Positions 20,201-32,761 are shown, counted from the first letter of the stretch. The stretch: DNA of 64,000 bases from Panax quinquefolius (GCA_020205615.1 CM035152.1:155605669-155669668), one strand, 5' to 3'. Numbers and translations: made by a program. Notes: generated by a model not told the origin, from the sequence alone.

Positions 20201-23149
20201 TCGAATTGAAATCGACAAAAAAATTTTTATGAAAATAACGGCGGAAGTTTTACAATTAATAATTGTTGAACTACTTCTTAGTAAAAAGTACAAGAATACG
20301 TGTGGTTGCATAGAAGCATTACCAGATTGATTATTGATTTACGTAAGAAGTCACTCATTATACTCAATTATTGCTACGAGAATTGCCGTGCGTCATATCT
20401 CTCATATTATTGATTCAATTATTGTCACAAAGATCATCTGATAATATGTTATATTATTAAATCAATAATTGAGACGACAAAGTTATTCATATTATTAAAT
20501 TGCAATATTTATAATGTCTAGAAGTTACTGTCGAGAGGTTTGGTCACCTAATCAAGGCGCTACTAATAGGAGAAATCCTTATCGAAAGCCCCTCCTTCCT
20601 GAACGCACTCGTTGATAAATATTAATGAAGTTATAATATTAATGATGAATGTTATTAAAATTAAAGTTGTGCTCGGAGTTGAATTTGGAGACGCGGACGT
20701 GATATTTGAGTGGGAGCGATGAAATTAGTAAAAAAGCAGACTATAAACACAAAATTTTCCAGCTTTTTATTTATTCGTCAAAAGTCAATAGTTGACTTTT
20801 TTAGGAAAAGTTAAACTTCAAAATTTCAAAATTTATATTTTGATAAAAATAGTTTCATTGTGTTGGAATTTTTTGTGTTGGTGAAAATTGACATTTATTT
20901 TGATAATAATTGATGTCTGAAGGTTATATTGTCCAATCGGGTATTCGGGGGACTTTTCGTGTCGGAGTACTATTTATGAGTTACTATTCATGAGTTACTA
21001 TTCATGAGTTACTATTTATGAGTTACTATTCACGAGTACTATTCATGGGGTACTATTCACCCGAACAATATATTTATTTTCATTCAAATCATTTTGGGTA
21101 CAACAATATTATTCCGTGAGGAGATGTGCGCTTAATTTTGAATAGTTGGTTGAAATTATAATAGTAAATCAATATGGATTGTTGATTTAAAGTTTTAATA
21201 GTAACTTGCCCTTTCAGTTTTCCAAGAGTTACGTGTCTCTTCGGTGTTCTAAGGGTTAATTTCCCCTTCGCAAATAGTAGTTGTCTCTTCAATATTATCA
21301 AGAGTTATTTGCCTCTTCGGTGTTCCAAGGGTTAATTGTCCCTTCGCAAATAGTAGTTGTCTCTTCAATATTACCAAGAGTCATTTTGACCCTTCGTTAA
21401 GACCAAGAGTCACTCTCAGTTTTTCTATAAATAGAAGCTCATTCCTTCATTATTTCTTACGAATTCAATTTGAAACTCTCGGAGAGAAAGCGTAGAGAGA
21501 GAAAGAAGAAAAGTAGTATCGCTACTTCACTTTTCCAATATCCAGATTTTCTAAAGGTAGGGGTGTTATTCTTTTGTATTCATGAAGAGAACTTACGTCA
21601 TTCCATCCTTTATTATTACATTTGAATTAACTCAGATACTGCGGACTCCCCTATACTTGGTGAAATCCTTACATTGTTAATTCTTTATTATTACGTTGGA
21701 ATATCCATGTTCGTGTGTTTTTACATGGGACCGGTTTCGCCTCTTTATTATTACTGTTGAATATATCGTATCGCATGCGTTTTCTGCCTTGGGACTGGTT
21801 CCGTATTTATTATTCATTGGAATAACTCCGCCAGGCTATCTATCACATGCCTGGTGATTTCTTTTATTATTCCATTCTTTATTATACTCAGTTGGTTAAA
21901 GTTTTGACTTCTATACTCCTTGAAATTAGTGGAATATCCTTGATATTTGCGCTTCATCTAGTATCTTTTCATGGAAATATTCTTCTGAGCAATCTTGAAT
22001 TTTACTCTACAAAGAAGTATCATGTTGACAATTTGGATGTTATTAGTTCCTGGATAAATTAATTCGTGAACTTGTTTTATTGAATTCTTATATCATTGTC
22101 ATCATCCTCATGTTTATATTTTTGAAAGTCATCTGTGGTCTGTAGTGCATAGATGGATTTGGTATAATTATGAACAGGGATTATTCGGTATAATCATGAC
22201 CGTAATGTTACAAATGATGTGATAAAAGTCCTCATTGGCCCGTAGTGCATTGATGAACAATTATTGGCATGATCATGACCATTGATGAATACACGAATGT
22301 CCTTAGCCCGTAATGCATGGATAATTTATGGTCGTGATACTAAAGAATATCTTTGGCCGTAGTGCAAGGGTGATTCGATGATGTGGATTATTTATTAAGC
22401 CGTGTCTCAGCGATAAAAGTGATGAAAAACCTTTTAAATCATAAAAGATAGTAGATTTTATTCTCTACTTGACTCTTTTAATGGATTGCTTGTCCCGCAG
22501 AGTTGAACTTGATGTCTATTGTATTTTATCGGTTTAACATTGTTGAAGACTAATGATAATTTATTTCGCATTATCTTAGTCATAATATTTCTTCTTGGAC
22601 TAGTTGAGCTCACCCTTTCATTCACCTTTATTCTTCAGGAAATGAGAATATAGGTTGGGACGAGCCTGGGAAGCGAGTGACGGTCCAGATGATAGCATTA
22701 GTAGTCCTCACTATTCTCGTTAAATAATGTGACAATAAATGTAACGAGGATCTGAATTTGAGTTTGTATCATTGCCTATGAGGACTCCATTGAGAATGGA
22801 TATTATGCAGAAAGATGATTCTTGTTTAAACTCTTAGATTATGTTTTGTTGTATTTTTACACGAAAGTTGTATTATTAAGTTGTATTTGAATTTTGTACC
22901 ATGTATTTGGCTGACTCAAGATGGGTGATGAATACCTATTTTTGGGAGGCGTCAAGATGCAAATCTACTAATATTCCCTCGTTAAAACGAATATTCCCTA
23001 CCAATCGAATATTATATAACAACTCATGCGTCTTTTACAAAATTTATAAATATTATCCACAACTATAACATTATATCAAATTCATTCCATAATATTTAAA
23101 AATGATATTTATAGAAAAATCATCTTTATTAAAAAGTTGGGGTCTTACA
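17211..23149 (-). repeat. 5' LTR of element A, interrupted by an inverted LTR
   Basis: It starts with a shortened TGGCGCCCCCAAAATAG at 17211, runs to 19973, is interrupted, and resumes from about 22958 to GGGGTCTTACA at 23149. Without the insert it is about 2.95 kb. It contains the CACTACGGGCC array (17700-17960), the hairpin array (about 18345-18850) and a (TA)n tract at about 19433-19454. Confidence 0.85.
19974..22957 (+). mobile_element. Inverted solo LTR of the same family nested in element A's 5' LTR
   Basis: It starts TGTGAGACCCCAG and runs through a TATA site (TATAAATAG at 21426-21434), a hairpin array (21595-21890) and the CACTACGGGCC-type array (22130-22370). It ends near GGAGGCGTCAAGA. 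The interrupted host LTR reads CAATGATTGTGCC before it and TGCAAATCTAC after it, which matches the uninterrupted LTR at 5480-5520. The right end and target duplication are decayed, so the end may be off by a few bases. Repeats of ATGAGTTACTATTCATG occur at 20972-21050. Confidence 0.8.
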
Positions 23150-23154
23150 GTAGC

Positions 23155-24267
23155 GGCGGTGTAGCGACGGACTATTATTTTAAAGTGTATGTGAGGTAGA
23201 TGAAGATTTGAATTTGAATATTTAAATTTGAATTATTATTTTGATTTTGAATTTGTTTTTGTTGTTAGATCTAAATATTTGAATTTGAATTATTAATTAT
23301 GACAGTTATTTGTTCTTGATTTTAGGTTTCCTTATTAATGTGAATTGTACTATTTTTGTAATATGGGTCCTAATTACACTCTTTTTGTAATTATTTGATT
23401 GATGCACTTTTTTTATAATTATTTTTTATTTGTTGTATACTTATGTAAAGAACTCATGTTTAAATGCCCAATGCTAAAGTTTTTTCATTAAGTTAAAGAT
23501 GGACCTTTATCAAAACAAGCATGATGCAGGTGGAAGGGACCAGCAAACATGCATAATCGGTAGAACTTGGACTAGAATTCTGATGCAGGGAGATTTGTTT
23601 CAGTTATGTAATTTTATGTTTTCAGCAATCTATGTATCTAAAGACTTTAATTCAAAAATCAAAGGCAATGGATAATGATCTTTTTGATGCGGAAGATGCA
23701 TATTTTTTTTAAAATTAATAATGCAGTAAAATTAGGAGAACCATAAACAAAACTTTTCTATTCTAATAAAATTGGAAATAACTTCGGTAGATCTTAATGA
23801 CATAGTATGTAAACTAATACAAATAAATGAGTTAGAGTCGTTGATCGATGTGTTTACTCGCAATAAAAATCGATATTTTTTTTTGCAATATAAATATTTT
23901 CCATTAATTGACAAAATGCAATAATGACTTGCATGTATGATGAAATTTGATACATTATTTTTGAAATGACTAATTGTTAGAACCGTAACTTTATAGAATC
24001 AAAATTATAGTAGAATACATGACACGAGTGATCTATGTTCTTAAAGTTTTTACTGCCCCAATTATGATTAGTTTGCTATGGGTTGCAGACGATATACCTC
24101 GATCTGGGATATGTGTCAAGTTTTAGAATTGAACAAACTTGTGATAACAATTCATATTTGTTCTAAACGAACACTTTTTTTTGATAGTTTGATATTTGTA
24201 GAAGGTAAAAATGGAGAAAGGAAAGAATATTCCAATTGCTAGTATTTCTTATATGTGTCCTTATGTA
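23155..24267. other. Intergenic DNA beyond element A
   Basis: I see no convincing gene. GTAGCGACGGAC near 23163 resembles the subterminal repeats of CACTA-type transposons. The part at 23345-23475 resembles 1770-1925. A short open frame at about 23500-23670 (MDLYQNKHDAGGRDQQTC) is unrecognised and probably spurious. Confidence 0.4.
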
Positions 24268-24555
24268 CTCTCTCATATGTCTTTTTAAAATTGTGCATAA
24301 ATATTAAGGAAATATATGATTGTATAATGTATAGCATTAACTATAATAGTATAAATTATCTAAATTGCTCTTATATTGGAAGAATAGATTATTATTTATT
24401 GGATAGAAAATAGTGAGAAAATCAAAGTTATATTTAATACTTGAGGTAATATTAGAAACTAAACAATTAACGCCTACTTGAAATTCTTAAAGCGATTTAT
24501 ATTAAAGAACAAAAATATTTTCATAAAATGACTTATATTAAGAAAGCGAATGGAG
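24268..24555. mobile_element. Stowaway-like MITE, free copy
   Basis: TA at 24266-24267 and 24556-24557 flanks a 288-bp element. It begins CTCTCTCATATGTC and ends AAGCGAATGGAG, with the inner repeat AAATGACTTATATTAAG. It aligns along its length with the MITE at 24890-27816 (shared TAGTGAGAAAA..CAAAGTTA and TACTTGAAATTCT). TA duplication and the CTCC..GGAG ends are typical of Tc1/mariner-derived Stowaway elements. Confidence 0.75.
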
Positions 24556-24564
24556 TATATCACA

Positions 24565-24568
<4 letters not shown>

Positions 24569-24621
<53 letters not shown>
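24569..24621. repeat. (TA)n microsatellite
   Basis: About 26 TA units follow directly after the MITE. Confidence 0.95.
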
Positions 24622-24623
<2 letters not shown>

Positions 24624-25955
24624 ATGATTATATACACATATATACATCCACATATATTCTAAGTTACACATTACAACTATTCAATATATTTATCAACACT
24701 TATTAGTACTAATTAAGTAAGACTACAACACTTGTACAGTTGTACTTATAAATTACTCCCTTTATTTTAGATAAGTGATGTTTTAGAGGATTTCACACTT
24801 ATTAAGGAAGTCATTTATTGCTCCAATTTTTTCATTAAGATTGATATGTATTACCACAATTATTCTTGCATTAATTAAGAAAATATGTACTCCATTCGTT
24901 CCTTAATATAAGTCGTTTTAGAGTTGTGCACAAGTATTAAAAAAATGATTGTAAAGCATTAAATATACCATCAATTATCTATATTACCCCTGTATTGGAA
25001 AAAGAGAGTGTTATTTATAGTACAAAAAATAGTGAGAAAACCAAAGTTACATTTATTACTTGGAGTAATATTGAAAACTAAGCAATTAATGCTTACTTGA
25101 AATTCTCATACGACTTATATTTATGAACAAAAATATTTGTAAGACCCCAACTTTTTTTTTTTAATAAAGATGATTTTTCTATAAATATCATTTTTAAATA
25201 TTATGGAATGAATTTGATATAATGTTATAGTTGTGGGTAATATTTATAAATTTTGCAAAATACGCAAAGTTGTTATATAATATTCGATTGGCCTGGGAAT
25301 ATTCGTTTTAACGGGGAATATTAAATTTGACGATACAATCATTAGTGGACCCCATAACGAAATTATCATTTGATCGAGAAAACGACAAAAATATTTTTAT
25401 GAAAATAACAATTTGAAGTTTTATCGTTAATCTTTGTTGAACTACTCGGTAGTAAAAGTATAAGTGTCTGGCGTGGTTATATAGTAGTTATACGGTAATG
25501 ATTATTAATGCTTACGTGAGAAGTCACTTAGTTTTATTCAATTATCATTCGATATTTTATATATTATTAAATCAATAATTGAGATGACAGAGTTATTAAT
25601 ATTATTATTTGCAATATTAACGATGTCTAGAAGTTCTGTCAAGTAGAGGTTTGGTCACCTAATTGCTCGCCAATAGGGAGAAATCCTTATTAGAAAGCCC
25701 CCTCTTTCCTGGGAACGACCTGATCGATTAATATTGTGAATTATAATAATGATGATAAATGTTGTTAAAAATATTGAAAGAATTTTTATGAAATAGTTGT
25801 TGTAAATTTTTGCATATTATTTGGATCTTCATTTACACATTTTCTAAAATAATCGGTAGAATTTTTTTTATAATAAAAGTGGGGCCCACATGTGGGGCCC
25901 ATTTGTGTTGGAAAAATAATTTTGAAAATGGGGGGAGAAAGAGTATACGTATGGA

Positions 25956-25958
<3 letters not shown>

Positions 25959-26004
<46 letters not shown>
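25959..26004. repeat. (TA)n microsatellite in the solo LTR
   Basis: About 23 TA units occupy the same relative place in the LTR as the other TA tracts. Translations here read as YIYI runs and are not proteins. Confidence 0.95.
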
Positions 26005-26008
<4 letters not shown>

Positions 26009-26253
26009 ATGAGTATATGGTGGGAGAAAAGGATAGGTGAAAGTGATAAGTGTGTGATGTGTGTGTATGAGTGGGGTGGTGGAAAAGAGTGAAAGTGATG
26101 TGTGTAAGAGTGTGAGTGGTTGGTAGTGTTTTGGTTTTGTATTGTATGGAAAATCAGTCCATGGCTTTGCATAATCATCCGTGAATTCTTAAATTGCATC
26201 CGTGAAATTTTCAGTTGTCCTCCCTTGATCAAACAGTATCCCTTCTATTCTCC

Positions 26254-26260
26254 TATAAAT
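26254..26260 (+). promoter_or_regulatory. Putative TATA box of the solo LTR
   Basis: CCTATAAATAAAAGCTCATT is conserved among all LTRs of the family. The downstream leader would contain the hairpin array. A solo LTR can act as a stray promoter, here directed towards 28 kb. Confidence 0.5.
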
Positions 26261-27968
26261 AAAAGCTCATTCCTTCATTATTTCTTACGAATTCACTGAA
26301 ACTCTAGAGAGAGAAACTATAGAAAGAAGAAAAGTATTCTGCTACATCACTACTCTTATATCCAGTACTCTTCTTTTTAAGGTAAGGGGTATTATTTCTT
26401 TTATATTCATGAAGAGAACTTCTGTTATTCCATTCTTTATTATTCTGTTGGAATAACTCAGTATACTCTGCAAGCTACCCTATACTTGGTGAAATTCTTC
26501 TATTATTCCGTTCTTTATTATTACGCCGTAATATCGTATACGTGCGTTTACTCCGGACTGGTTCCATTATTTATTATTCAAGCCGGTTTAATATCCTGTC
26601 ATGCGTGCGTTCTACGGGGGTTCCATTATTATTTATTATTCGCCGGAATATCACATGCATGCGTTACGCATTGACACGGTTCCATCATTTATTATTACAT
26701 TGAAATAACCATGCTGTGTGGTTTATCGCATGCTTGGTGATTTCTTTTGTTATTCCATTCTTTATTATACTCAGTTGGTTAAAGTTTTGACTTACTATAC
26801 TCCATGAAATTAATGGAATATCCTTGATATTTGCGCTTCATCCAAAGATCTTTTCATGGAAATATTCTTACGAGCATTCTTGAATTTTACTCTGAAAAGT
26901 ATCGTGTTGACAATTTGAGCGTTATTAGTTCTTGGTTAAATTAATTCTTGAACTTGTTTTATTGAATTCTTATATCATTATCATCATCCTCATATTTATA
27001 TTTTGTTGAAAGTCATACGTGGCCTATAGTGCATAGATGGACTTGGTATGATTATGACTGAGGATTATTCTTAAGATAATCATAATAGTAATGTTACAAA
27101 TGATGTGGTAAAAGTTCTCATTCGTCTGCGTAGTGCATTGATGGGACGATTATTGGCATGATCACGACCATTGATGAATACACGAATATCCTTGGCAGTA
27201 GTGCATGGTTAATTTGTGGTTGTAATACTAATGAATATCCTTGGTAGTAGTGCGTGGATGATGTGAATTATTTATTAAGTCGAGTCTCGTGATAAAAGTG
27301 ATGAAAAACCTTTTAAATCATAAAAGATAGTAGATTTTATTCTCTACTTAACTCTTTTAATGGATCAGACGTGTTCAATTATGATTAAACTTGATGTCTA
27401 TTGTATTTTATCGGTTTAACATTGTTGAAGACTAATGATAATTTATTTTCGCATTATCTTAGTCATAATATTTCTTCTTGGGCTAGTTGAGCTCACCCCT
27501 TTCTTTCATTGTTCTCTTCGGGAAATGAGAGCGTGGCGGGACTAGGGAAAGCGGAGTGACGATCCGGATGATAGTATTAGTAGTCCTCACTATTACATTA
27601 AATAGTGTGACAATAAATATAATGAGGACTTATTCTGAGAGTGGATATTGTCTAGAAGACAGTATTTGTATTAAAACTCACAACTCTCTTTTCGTATATT
27701 AAAGATTGTATTTGTATTCTGTACCATGTATTTGGCGACTCAAAATAGGTGATATACCTATTTTGGGGGCGTCACAATATTTCTCTAAAACGACTTATAT
27801 TAAGGAACGGAGGGAGTATAAAGTTGCCTAGATAAATGAGATAGAAAGATACTTAAGGGTAATAGAGAAAAAATTATAATTAATGTTTTCTAGAAATTTG
27901 TTAACATCAAATATATTGAAAAATTTTAAACTCCCTAAAACGTCACTAATTTAGGAATGAATGGAGTA

Positions 27969-28568
27969 ACTAATAGTCTTTTCTATTAAGTGGAACAAGA
28001 AAAAATTAGTTTTTTTCTTAAACAACGACTATGCACCTTATCAAATGCTTCACTATAGACACAAATTAAATGAAGTTCTCTCTTATTCTCCACAATTAGG
28101 GAAATAAATTATGCATTTATATTTAGTTAAATTACGTCTATAAAAGGGCTTTATTGGAATAAAAATTTGACAATAATTAAGCCTCCAAAATATAGAATAA
28201 AATAAGGTGAAATTTGTAAGGCTAACATTTGGAGACAAATGAGCATTTAATTCCATGGTTGCCAAAAGAAATAGGAATGGGCTGGTTGTGTTGTGAGAGT
28301 TTGGTAGATGGCTAATTTCATGTATAGTCCGAATTCTGACTTTCTTGGTTGCACACATTACAATCTAATCACTCACTTTACTTGGAGTCTTTCCTAAATG
28401 TTGAATCATCAATAGGAGAGAAGATTTGTAACAAAACAAAAACTGGTGAACTGAAAGGGTTACATTCTCATCTGTTAATGCACCTTTTTCGCCTTTTCTT
28501 TGCAGTTTTGGTTGGTAGAGTTGAACAAAATCAAGAAACCCTAAGATTGGTCGGTGTCAAATATTACC

Positions 28569-28569
<1 letters not shown>
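27969..28569. other. Intergenic DNA
   Basis: No convincing gene. Open frames on both strands (28083-28358 minus and 28349-28603 plus) lack recognisable domains and look like chance ORFs. Confidence 0.4.
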
Positions 28570-28605
<36 letters not shown>

Positions 28606-28770
28606 AGTTCTAATGGACCATAGAAAGAGTGAGCCCAGAATGAGCAAATTTATAACTTGACGGGTTTTTTGTCGATTATAAGATAAAAATCCGCATTTTT
28701 TCTTGCTATAAATGACGAAAAAATCTGTCGTATATACCCTGCTCAGATCTTATTCACTTTTTCAATCACT

Positions 28771-28820
<50 letters not shown>
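28570..28820. mobile_element. MITE-like element embedded between two (TA)n tracts
   Basis: TA runs at 28570-28602 and 28776-28820 bracket about 173 bp of unique sequence. Its two halves are imperfect inverted repeats: GAAAGAGTGAGCCCAGAATG pairs with the complement of CTCAGATCTTATTCACTTTT. The arrangement resembles plant MITEs that insert into TA microsatellites. Confidence 0.5.
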
Positions 28821-28822
<2 letters not shown>

Positions 28823-29516
28823 AAAAAATTCTATGAGCCTATCAATTTTATTCACCTTGCAATAGATTTGCACTCCATTTGGCTAATTGTATCTAACAAA
28901 GAACATTGACTATTCCACCAACATCGTTAGATTGTTGCTTAAGGCATCATTTAGTACAACAAGAAGAGTACAAGTTTACCGGAAAGTACTTCAGGAGTTA
29001 AAAGAGATCGAGTAAATATCATCATCATATTACTAGAATGCTAGTCAATATTTGTTTGTTGCTTGGAAATAAAAATTAAGTAGTGAAGAAAATTAATGTG
29101 ACATAAGTTTTTACCTCCCTAGCTATAATTAGAATCTTATTTAACCTCTTTGACTGATTTTAACTCCACAAAATGAGTTTCATTTATAAATATTGCAAAC
29201 ACATTTTTATTATATTTTTGTTAAATTAGTACGCATATTAAACCTTGAGAAGGATTTATTTTAATATTACCATAAATTTTTTTTTAAAAATCCTTAATTC
29301 TCATCTTTTAAAAAAGAGAACACTACTTAAATAAATTATCGGTCCTTAGTTCAAATAGAAGATGGGTCAAAAGATTACCACTCTTTTCCGACGTTGAGCA
29401 GCCAAGTAGGTAGAGTTTACCTCTCAAATGTACGTAACACCTTAACAAAAAAACAGTAGTAAGTACTAAAGTGATTAATAATGGACTACTTTTATGTTTC
29501 ACTTTCCTTCCTTCCT
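28821..29516. other. Intergenic DNA
   Basis: I see no gene, RNA or repeat that can be supported. Confidence 0.4.
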
Positions 29517-29755
29517 CTATGGTTAATCGAGTCGACTCGAATATTGATCTGTTCAGATTTGGTTCGTAAAATTTATCGAATATAAAATAAAATTTAATTA
29601 AGATTCATTTAGCTATCGAGTCGAGCCCGAGCAGTTTAAACTTTTAGAACGAATATAATCCAAATATCAATAGAAAATTGTAACTTAAGGAGGTTCGAGT
29701 AATTTATCGAACTTTAAAATTTACTCATATTTGACTCATTTATATTTTGAAATGA
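29517..29755. repeat. GAGTCGAG-type dispersed repeat, copy 2
   Basis: It shares GAGTCGACTCGAATATTGA, then TTTAGCTATCGAGTCGAGCC and TATCGAACTTTAAAATTT, with the copies at 1948 and 51520. Confidence 0.6.
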
Positions 29756-30437
29756 AATTTCAAATGAATTTTAATGAAATGAATATGAATTGAATTTTGA
29801 ATTGTTGGGTCATTTTATAGCCTTATCCATGGTAAATGAAGAAGAAAGTAAGACTTACTTATTGGTTAGCTGTGGCTTTCAGTTTCAAATTAAAAGTCTA
29901 ACGAAGTTGGTGCATGTAATTAAAATAAATAAAATATATATTAAAATGTATTATAAATATACATTATATATTTAATTCAAATACGATAATATTCTACTTT
30001 ATTTATTTTATTTGAGAAAACCTTTAATTTATTATTCGATCACCGTAAAATGGGAGATCAATGGTAGTAAGTGCATTTATAATTTATAAATTTAAATTTA
30101 GTAAAAATTTGATGTTTAATTTTAATTTAAAGCTTAAAATTGAATTGCTAAACATAACGTAACTTAAGGTCGGTCTTGATTTATTTTTCTACTATATAAT
30201 ACTTCCACCCTTCAAAACACAATTAAGAAAACTTCTATTTGACTTATATATATTAATAATATGCTTAATTATGATTTTTTATTTTATAAACTTATAATAT
30301 GGAAGAAAATTATTTTCAATATTCAGAATTTAATGCAAAAGTTAAATTATGTATAAATAATCCAAATGGGATACTTAATTTCGTTCTAGAGTGTCTGATG
30401 AGTAATTATTAAGTAACTAAATACTAATAATTATCTT

Positions 30438-30440
<3 letters not shown>
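29756..30440. other. Intergenic AT-rich DNA
   Basis: Nothing supported. One short open frame at 29790-29975 has no recognisable motif. Confidence 0.4.

Positions 30441-30511
<71 letters not shown>
30441..30511. repeat. Compound (TA)n(TG)n microsatellite
   Basis: About 18 TA units are followed directly by about 17 TG units. Confidence 0.95.
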
Positions 30512-30512
<1 letters not shown>

Positions 30513-31909
30513 CATACACACATAGAAACTAACTACCTTCTAATTAATCATGGCTGCTATAACAGAACTAATCATGTTAATTAGTGAACGTGGATCATAA
30601 TAATAAGTTAATTAATGTGAATTAGGTGATCGGTTATTTTCTTGTTGACATATTTTCCGAGGCTGCTAAACCTAAACCGGAGTATGCATGACCAGTACCT
30701 AATTAATTTCAATCTTAATTCTTAATTAATTGCTATTTAATTATACTAATGGTTAATTAATTAATATAGTGCAAAAATTTATAGTGCCTTACTAGCCATA
30801 AAACCCGATACATATGGTAAAATAGTTGCCAATTCAAGAGACTGACCATCAGCCACAAAATATTGTTGCTTTAGAACATTCATGCATGCAGCCATGCACC
30901 ATTTTTTAACTTCAAACTATTTAAGGGATTCATAAATATTGATACCAATTATGTAATAATTAGGTTTAAATCTGGACTTCGGAATAAATTTCGATTTAAA
31001 TTTTAATTTTTTTTTTATGTTTTAATGTGAGACTAGGGTATTACAAACTGCTCCACAAGTCGTGTCCCACCTCCGACAATCCGATCGGATGACCGACCCG
31101 AACTTTTGAGAGTCGGTCAAAATCCCGAGTCCAAATCGAATCAAATTCATCCAAACAAGATTTTAAATTATTAACTCAATAATATTTTTTTTAGGTCATC
31201 TTAGACTACCACAGATTCGCCCAAAAAATTATATTTGAATATACTATTTAGTGACTAGTAACTTAATACTATATATACTGACAAATTCCTTTTAATATAT
31301 TTTGATGTGAAATTAAAATGTTACAAATAAACACTATTTTGTTTCACAAAAAAGAGCCTTATTTATAAATTTATAAGATTTATAAATAGATATACTTTTG
31401 TTCGATACATACCCTAAAAATTACTCAATTCATATTCGTTCCAAAAAAAAAAGCCTCACATTTAACTTTAATCCTAGTTAATGCGAAATCCGATAAACAA
31501 ATTGTTGTGTGAATTTTAACTTTTGAAATAAAATATACACTTAGAACCTTTATAAATTAATATTATTGAAACAGAAATTTTTATTAATTCATAGAGTTAT
31601 TATTTAATAGAGAAATTAATAATTTATTAATTTAAAGAGTGTTTTTCTATTCGGTAAACATAAATTTAATTACATTAAAATTATTATATTTTATTGATAT
31701 TTATATCGCACTTTTTTTGATGCAATGTATCATACGTATTAAATTAATGTATCATACTTATGAGGATGATACAATACCTTTGTAGCCAATAACGCGAAAG
31801 GAAACACTCATAACGTCAACAACTCTTTACAAGTTTTTATTACAATTCGAGAATGCAACACCTGAACTTTTAGACGCAATGAAAAAAATTAAGGATAAAA
31901 TTCAATTAA
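30512..31909. other. Intergenic AT-rich DNA
   Basis: I see no gene. GGGTATTACAAACTGCTCCA near 31036 resembles the end of other plant LTR elements, but no boundary or duplication could be found. Confidence 0.4.
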
Positions 31910-32135
31910 ATTTGAATTTTAAGACAAAACAAACGATAATAAAATCATATTTTACAAGATTATCTTAGATATATTTGTAATTTAAAAGAATTATTAATTT
32001 ATGATTTTGATGGGACCATAAGATTTGAATTTCAAGACAAAACAAACGAGAATAGAATTATATTTTACAAGATTACCCTAGATATATTTATAATTTAAAA
32101 GAATTATTTATTTATGATTTTGATGGGATCATATA
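31910..32135. repeat. Tandem duplication, two units of about 113 bp
   Basis: AAGACAAAACAAACG begins at 31921 and again at 32034. The following TTTTACAAGATTA, then AATTTAAAAGAATTATT and TTATGATTTTGATGGGA, match in order, with about ten differences. Confidence 0.8.
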
Positions 32136-32533
32136 TTTATATAAGGGTCTTTTTAAAAATTATTATTTTATTATTTTATCTTTAATCCTTGTTAATGCAC
32201 TAGAGACAAATTAACTTTTTCTAGAAGGAATTAAGGAAATACGTAACAGACCGTGGGCAATCTCTTTCGCTGTCTTTTTTAATTCTTAAGTTATTCAAAA
32301 TGTTTTCATTATCAGAATTTTACATGCGTTATAATATTGAAAAAATTAAGAACAATGGTCTGGCACTATTTTATTTATAATATAAAAATATTTACTAATT
32401 AGCTAGCATAAACATATGTGAAATGACAACTCACAACATACATACATGTAGTCAGCATCAATTTCTACATAAATAAATACTACCTCCCTCTATTATTAAA
32501 AGTAAATGTATTTTAATTTATTCTTATTTTGCA

Positions 32534-32534
<1 letters not shown>

Positions 32535-32570
<36 letters not shown>

Positions 32571-32761
32571 GAATTAAAAATATTATAATTCAAAAGATTT
32601 CAATTTTAGAATAAAATATAAATGTACAGAGACAAAGAGAACAAATTAAGAAGAGAAAACATTTAATTATAAGAGTTCTCTCTCTCTCTCTCCAGTCTCC
32701 ACCAGACCAGAAGAATGTAGCATGTTGTGGCAAGGGCACAAAGAGTGGAAGACACGACTAT

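Larger units (their letters stand above)
3526..23149 (-). mobile_element. LTR retrotransposon A: Ty3/gypsy chromovirus-like, complete but dead, with nested insertions
   Basis: The outer ends are TGTGACGCCCC at 3526 and GGGTCTTACA at 23149. They are flanked by the perfect 5-bp duplication GTAGC at 3521-3525 and 23150-23154. On the minus strand the order is 5' LTR (17211-23149), tRNA-Met-like primer site, gag, protease, reverse transcriptase, RNase H, integrase with a chromodomain-like tail, polypurine tract (7578-7590) and 3' LTR (3526-5680). Four foreign LTRs sit inside it: 5681-7571, 9348-11967, 13507-15311 and 19974 to about 22957. Every coding domain has stops or frameshifts, so the element cannot move by itself. 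The gag-pol order and C-terminal motif fit the chromovirus branch (Tekay/Del-like); that clade name is an inference. Confidence 0.93.
25138..27776 (+). mobile_element. Solo LTR of the element A/B family, plus orientation
   Basis: It starts TGTAAGACCCCAAC and ends GGGGGCGTCACA. The perfect 5-bp duplication ATATT lies at 25133-25137 and 27777-27781. The 2,639 bp include a (TA)n tract (about 25960-26004), a TATA box (TATAAAT at 26254-26260), an array of TTATTCC hairpin units (26425-26770) and the GTAGTGCAT-type array (27020-27260). There is no internal region. Confidence 0.93.
24890..27816. mobile_element. Inner Stowaway-like MITE, split by a solo LTR
   Basis: The left end CTCCATTCGTTCCTTAATAT and the right end ATATTAAGGAACGGAGGGAG form terminal inverted repeats. 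TA duplications lie at 24888-24889 and 27817-27818. Without the LTR it is about 283 bp. It sits inside the outer MITE and is interrupted at ATATT by the solo LTR at 25138-27776. Confidence 0.8.
24756..27966. mobile_element. Outer Stowaway-like MITE, split by a second MITE and a solo LTR
   Basis: The left part starts CTCCCTTTATTTTAG and contains GTGATGTTTTAGAG; the right part ends CTAAAACGTCACTAATTTAGG then AATGGAG. TA flanks both ends (24754-24755 and 27967-27968). With the inner MITE removed the element is about 280 bp. It is the outermost layer of a three-level nest. Confidence 0.75.

Noticed and set aside
25786..26232. 148-codon minus-strand ORF with an IYIYIY run
   Set aside because: It reads through the (TA)n tract of a solo LTR. 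Similar spurious ORFs occur at 11021, 28349, 28712 and 62717.
28083..28603. ORFs at 28083-28358 (minus) and 28349-28603 (plus)
   Set aside because: No domain, no promoter, and they overlap in opposite directions in AT-rich DNA.
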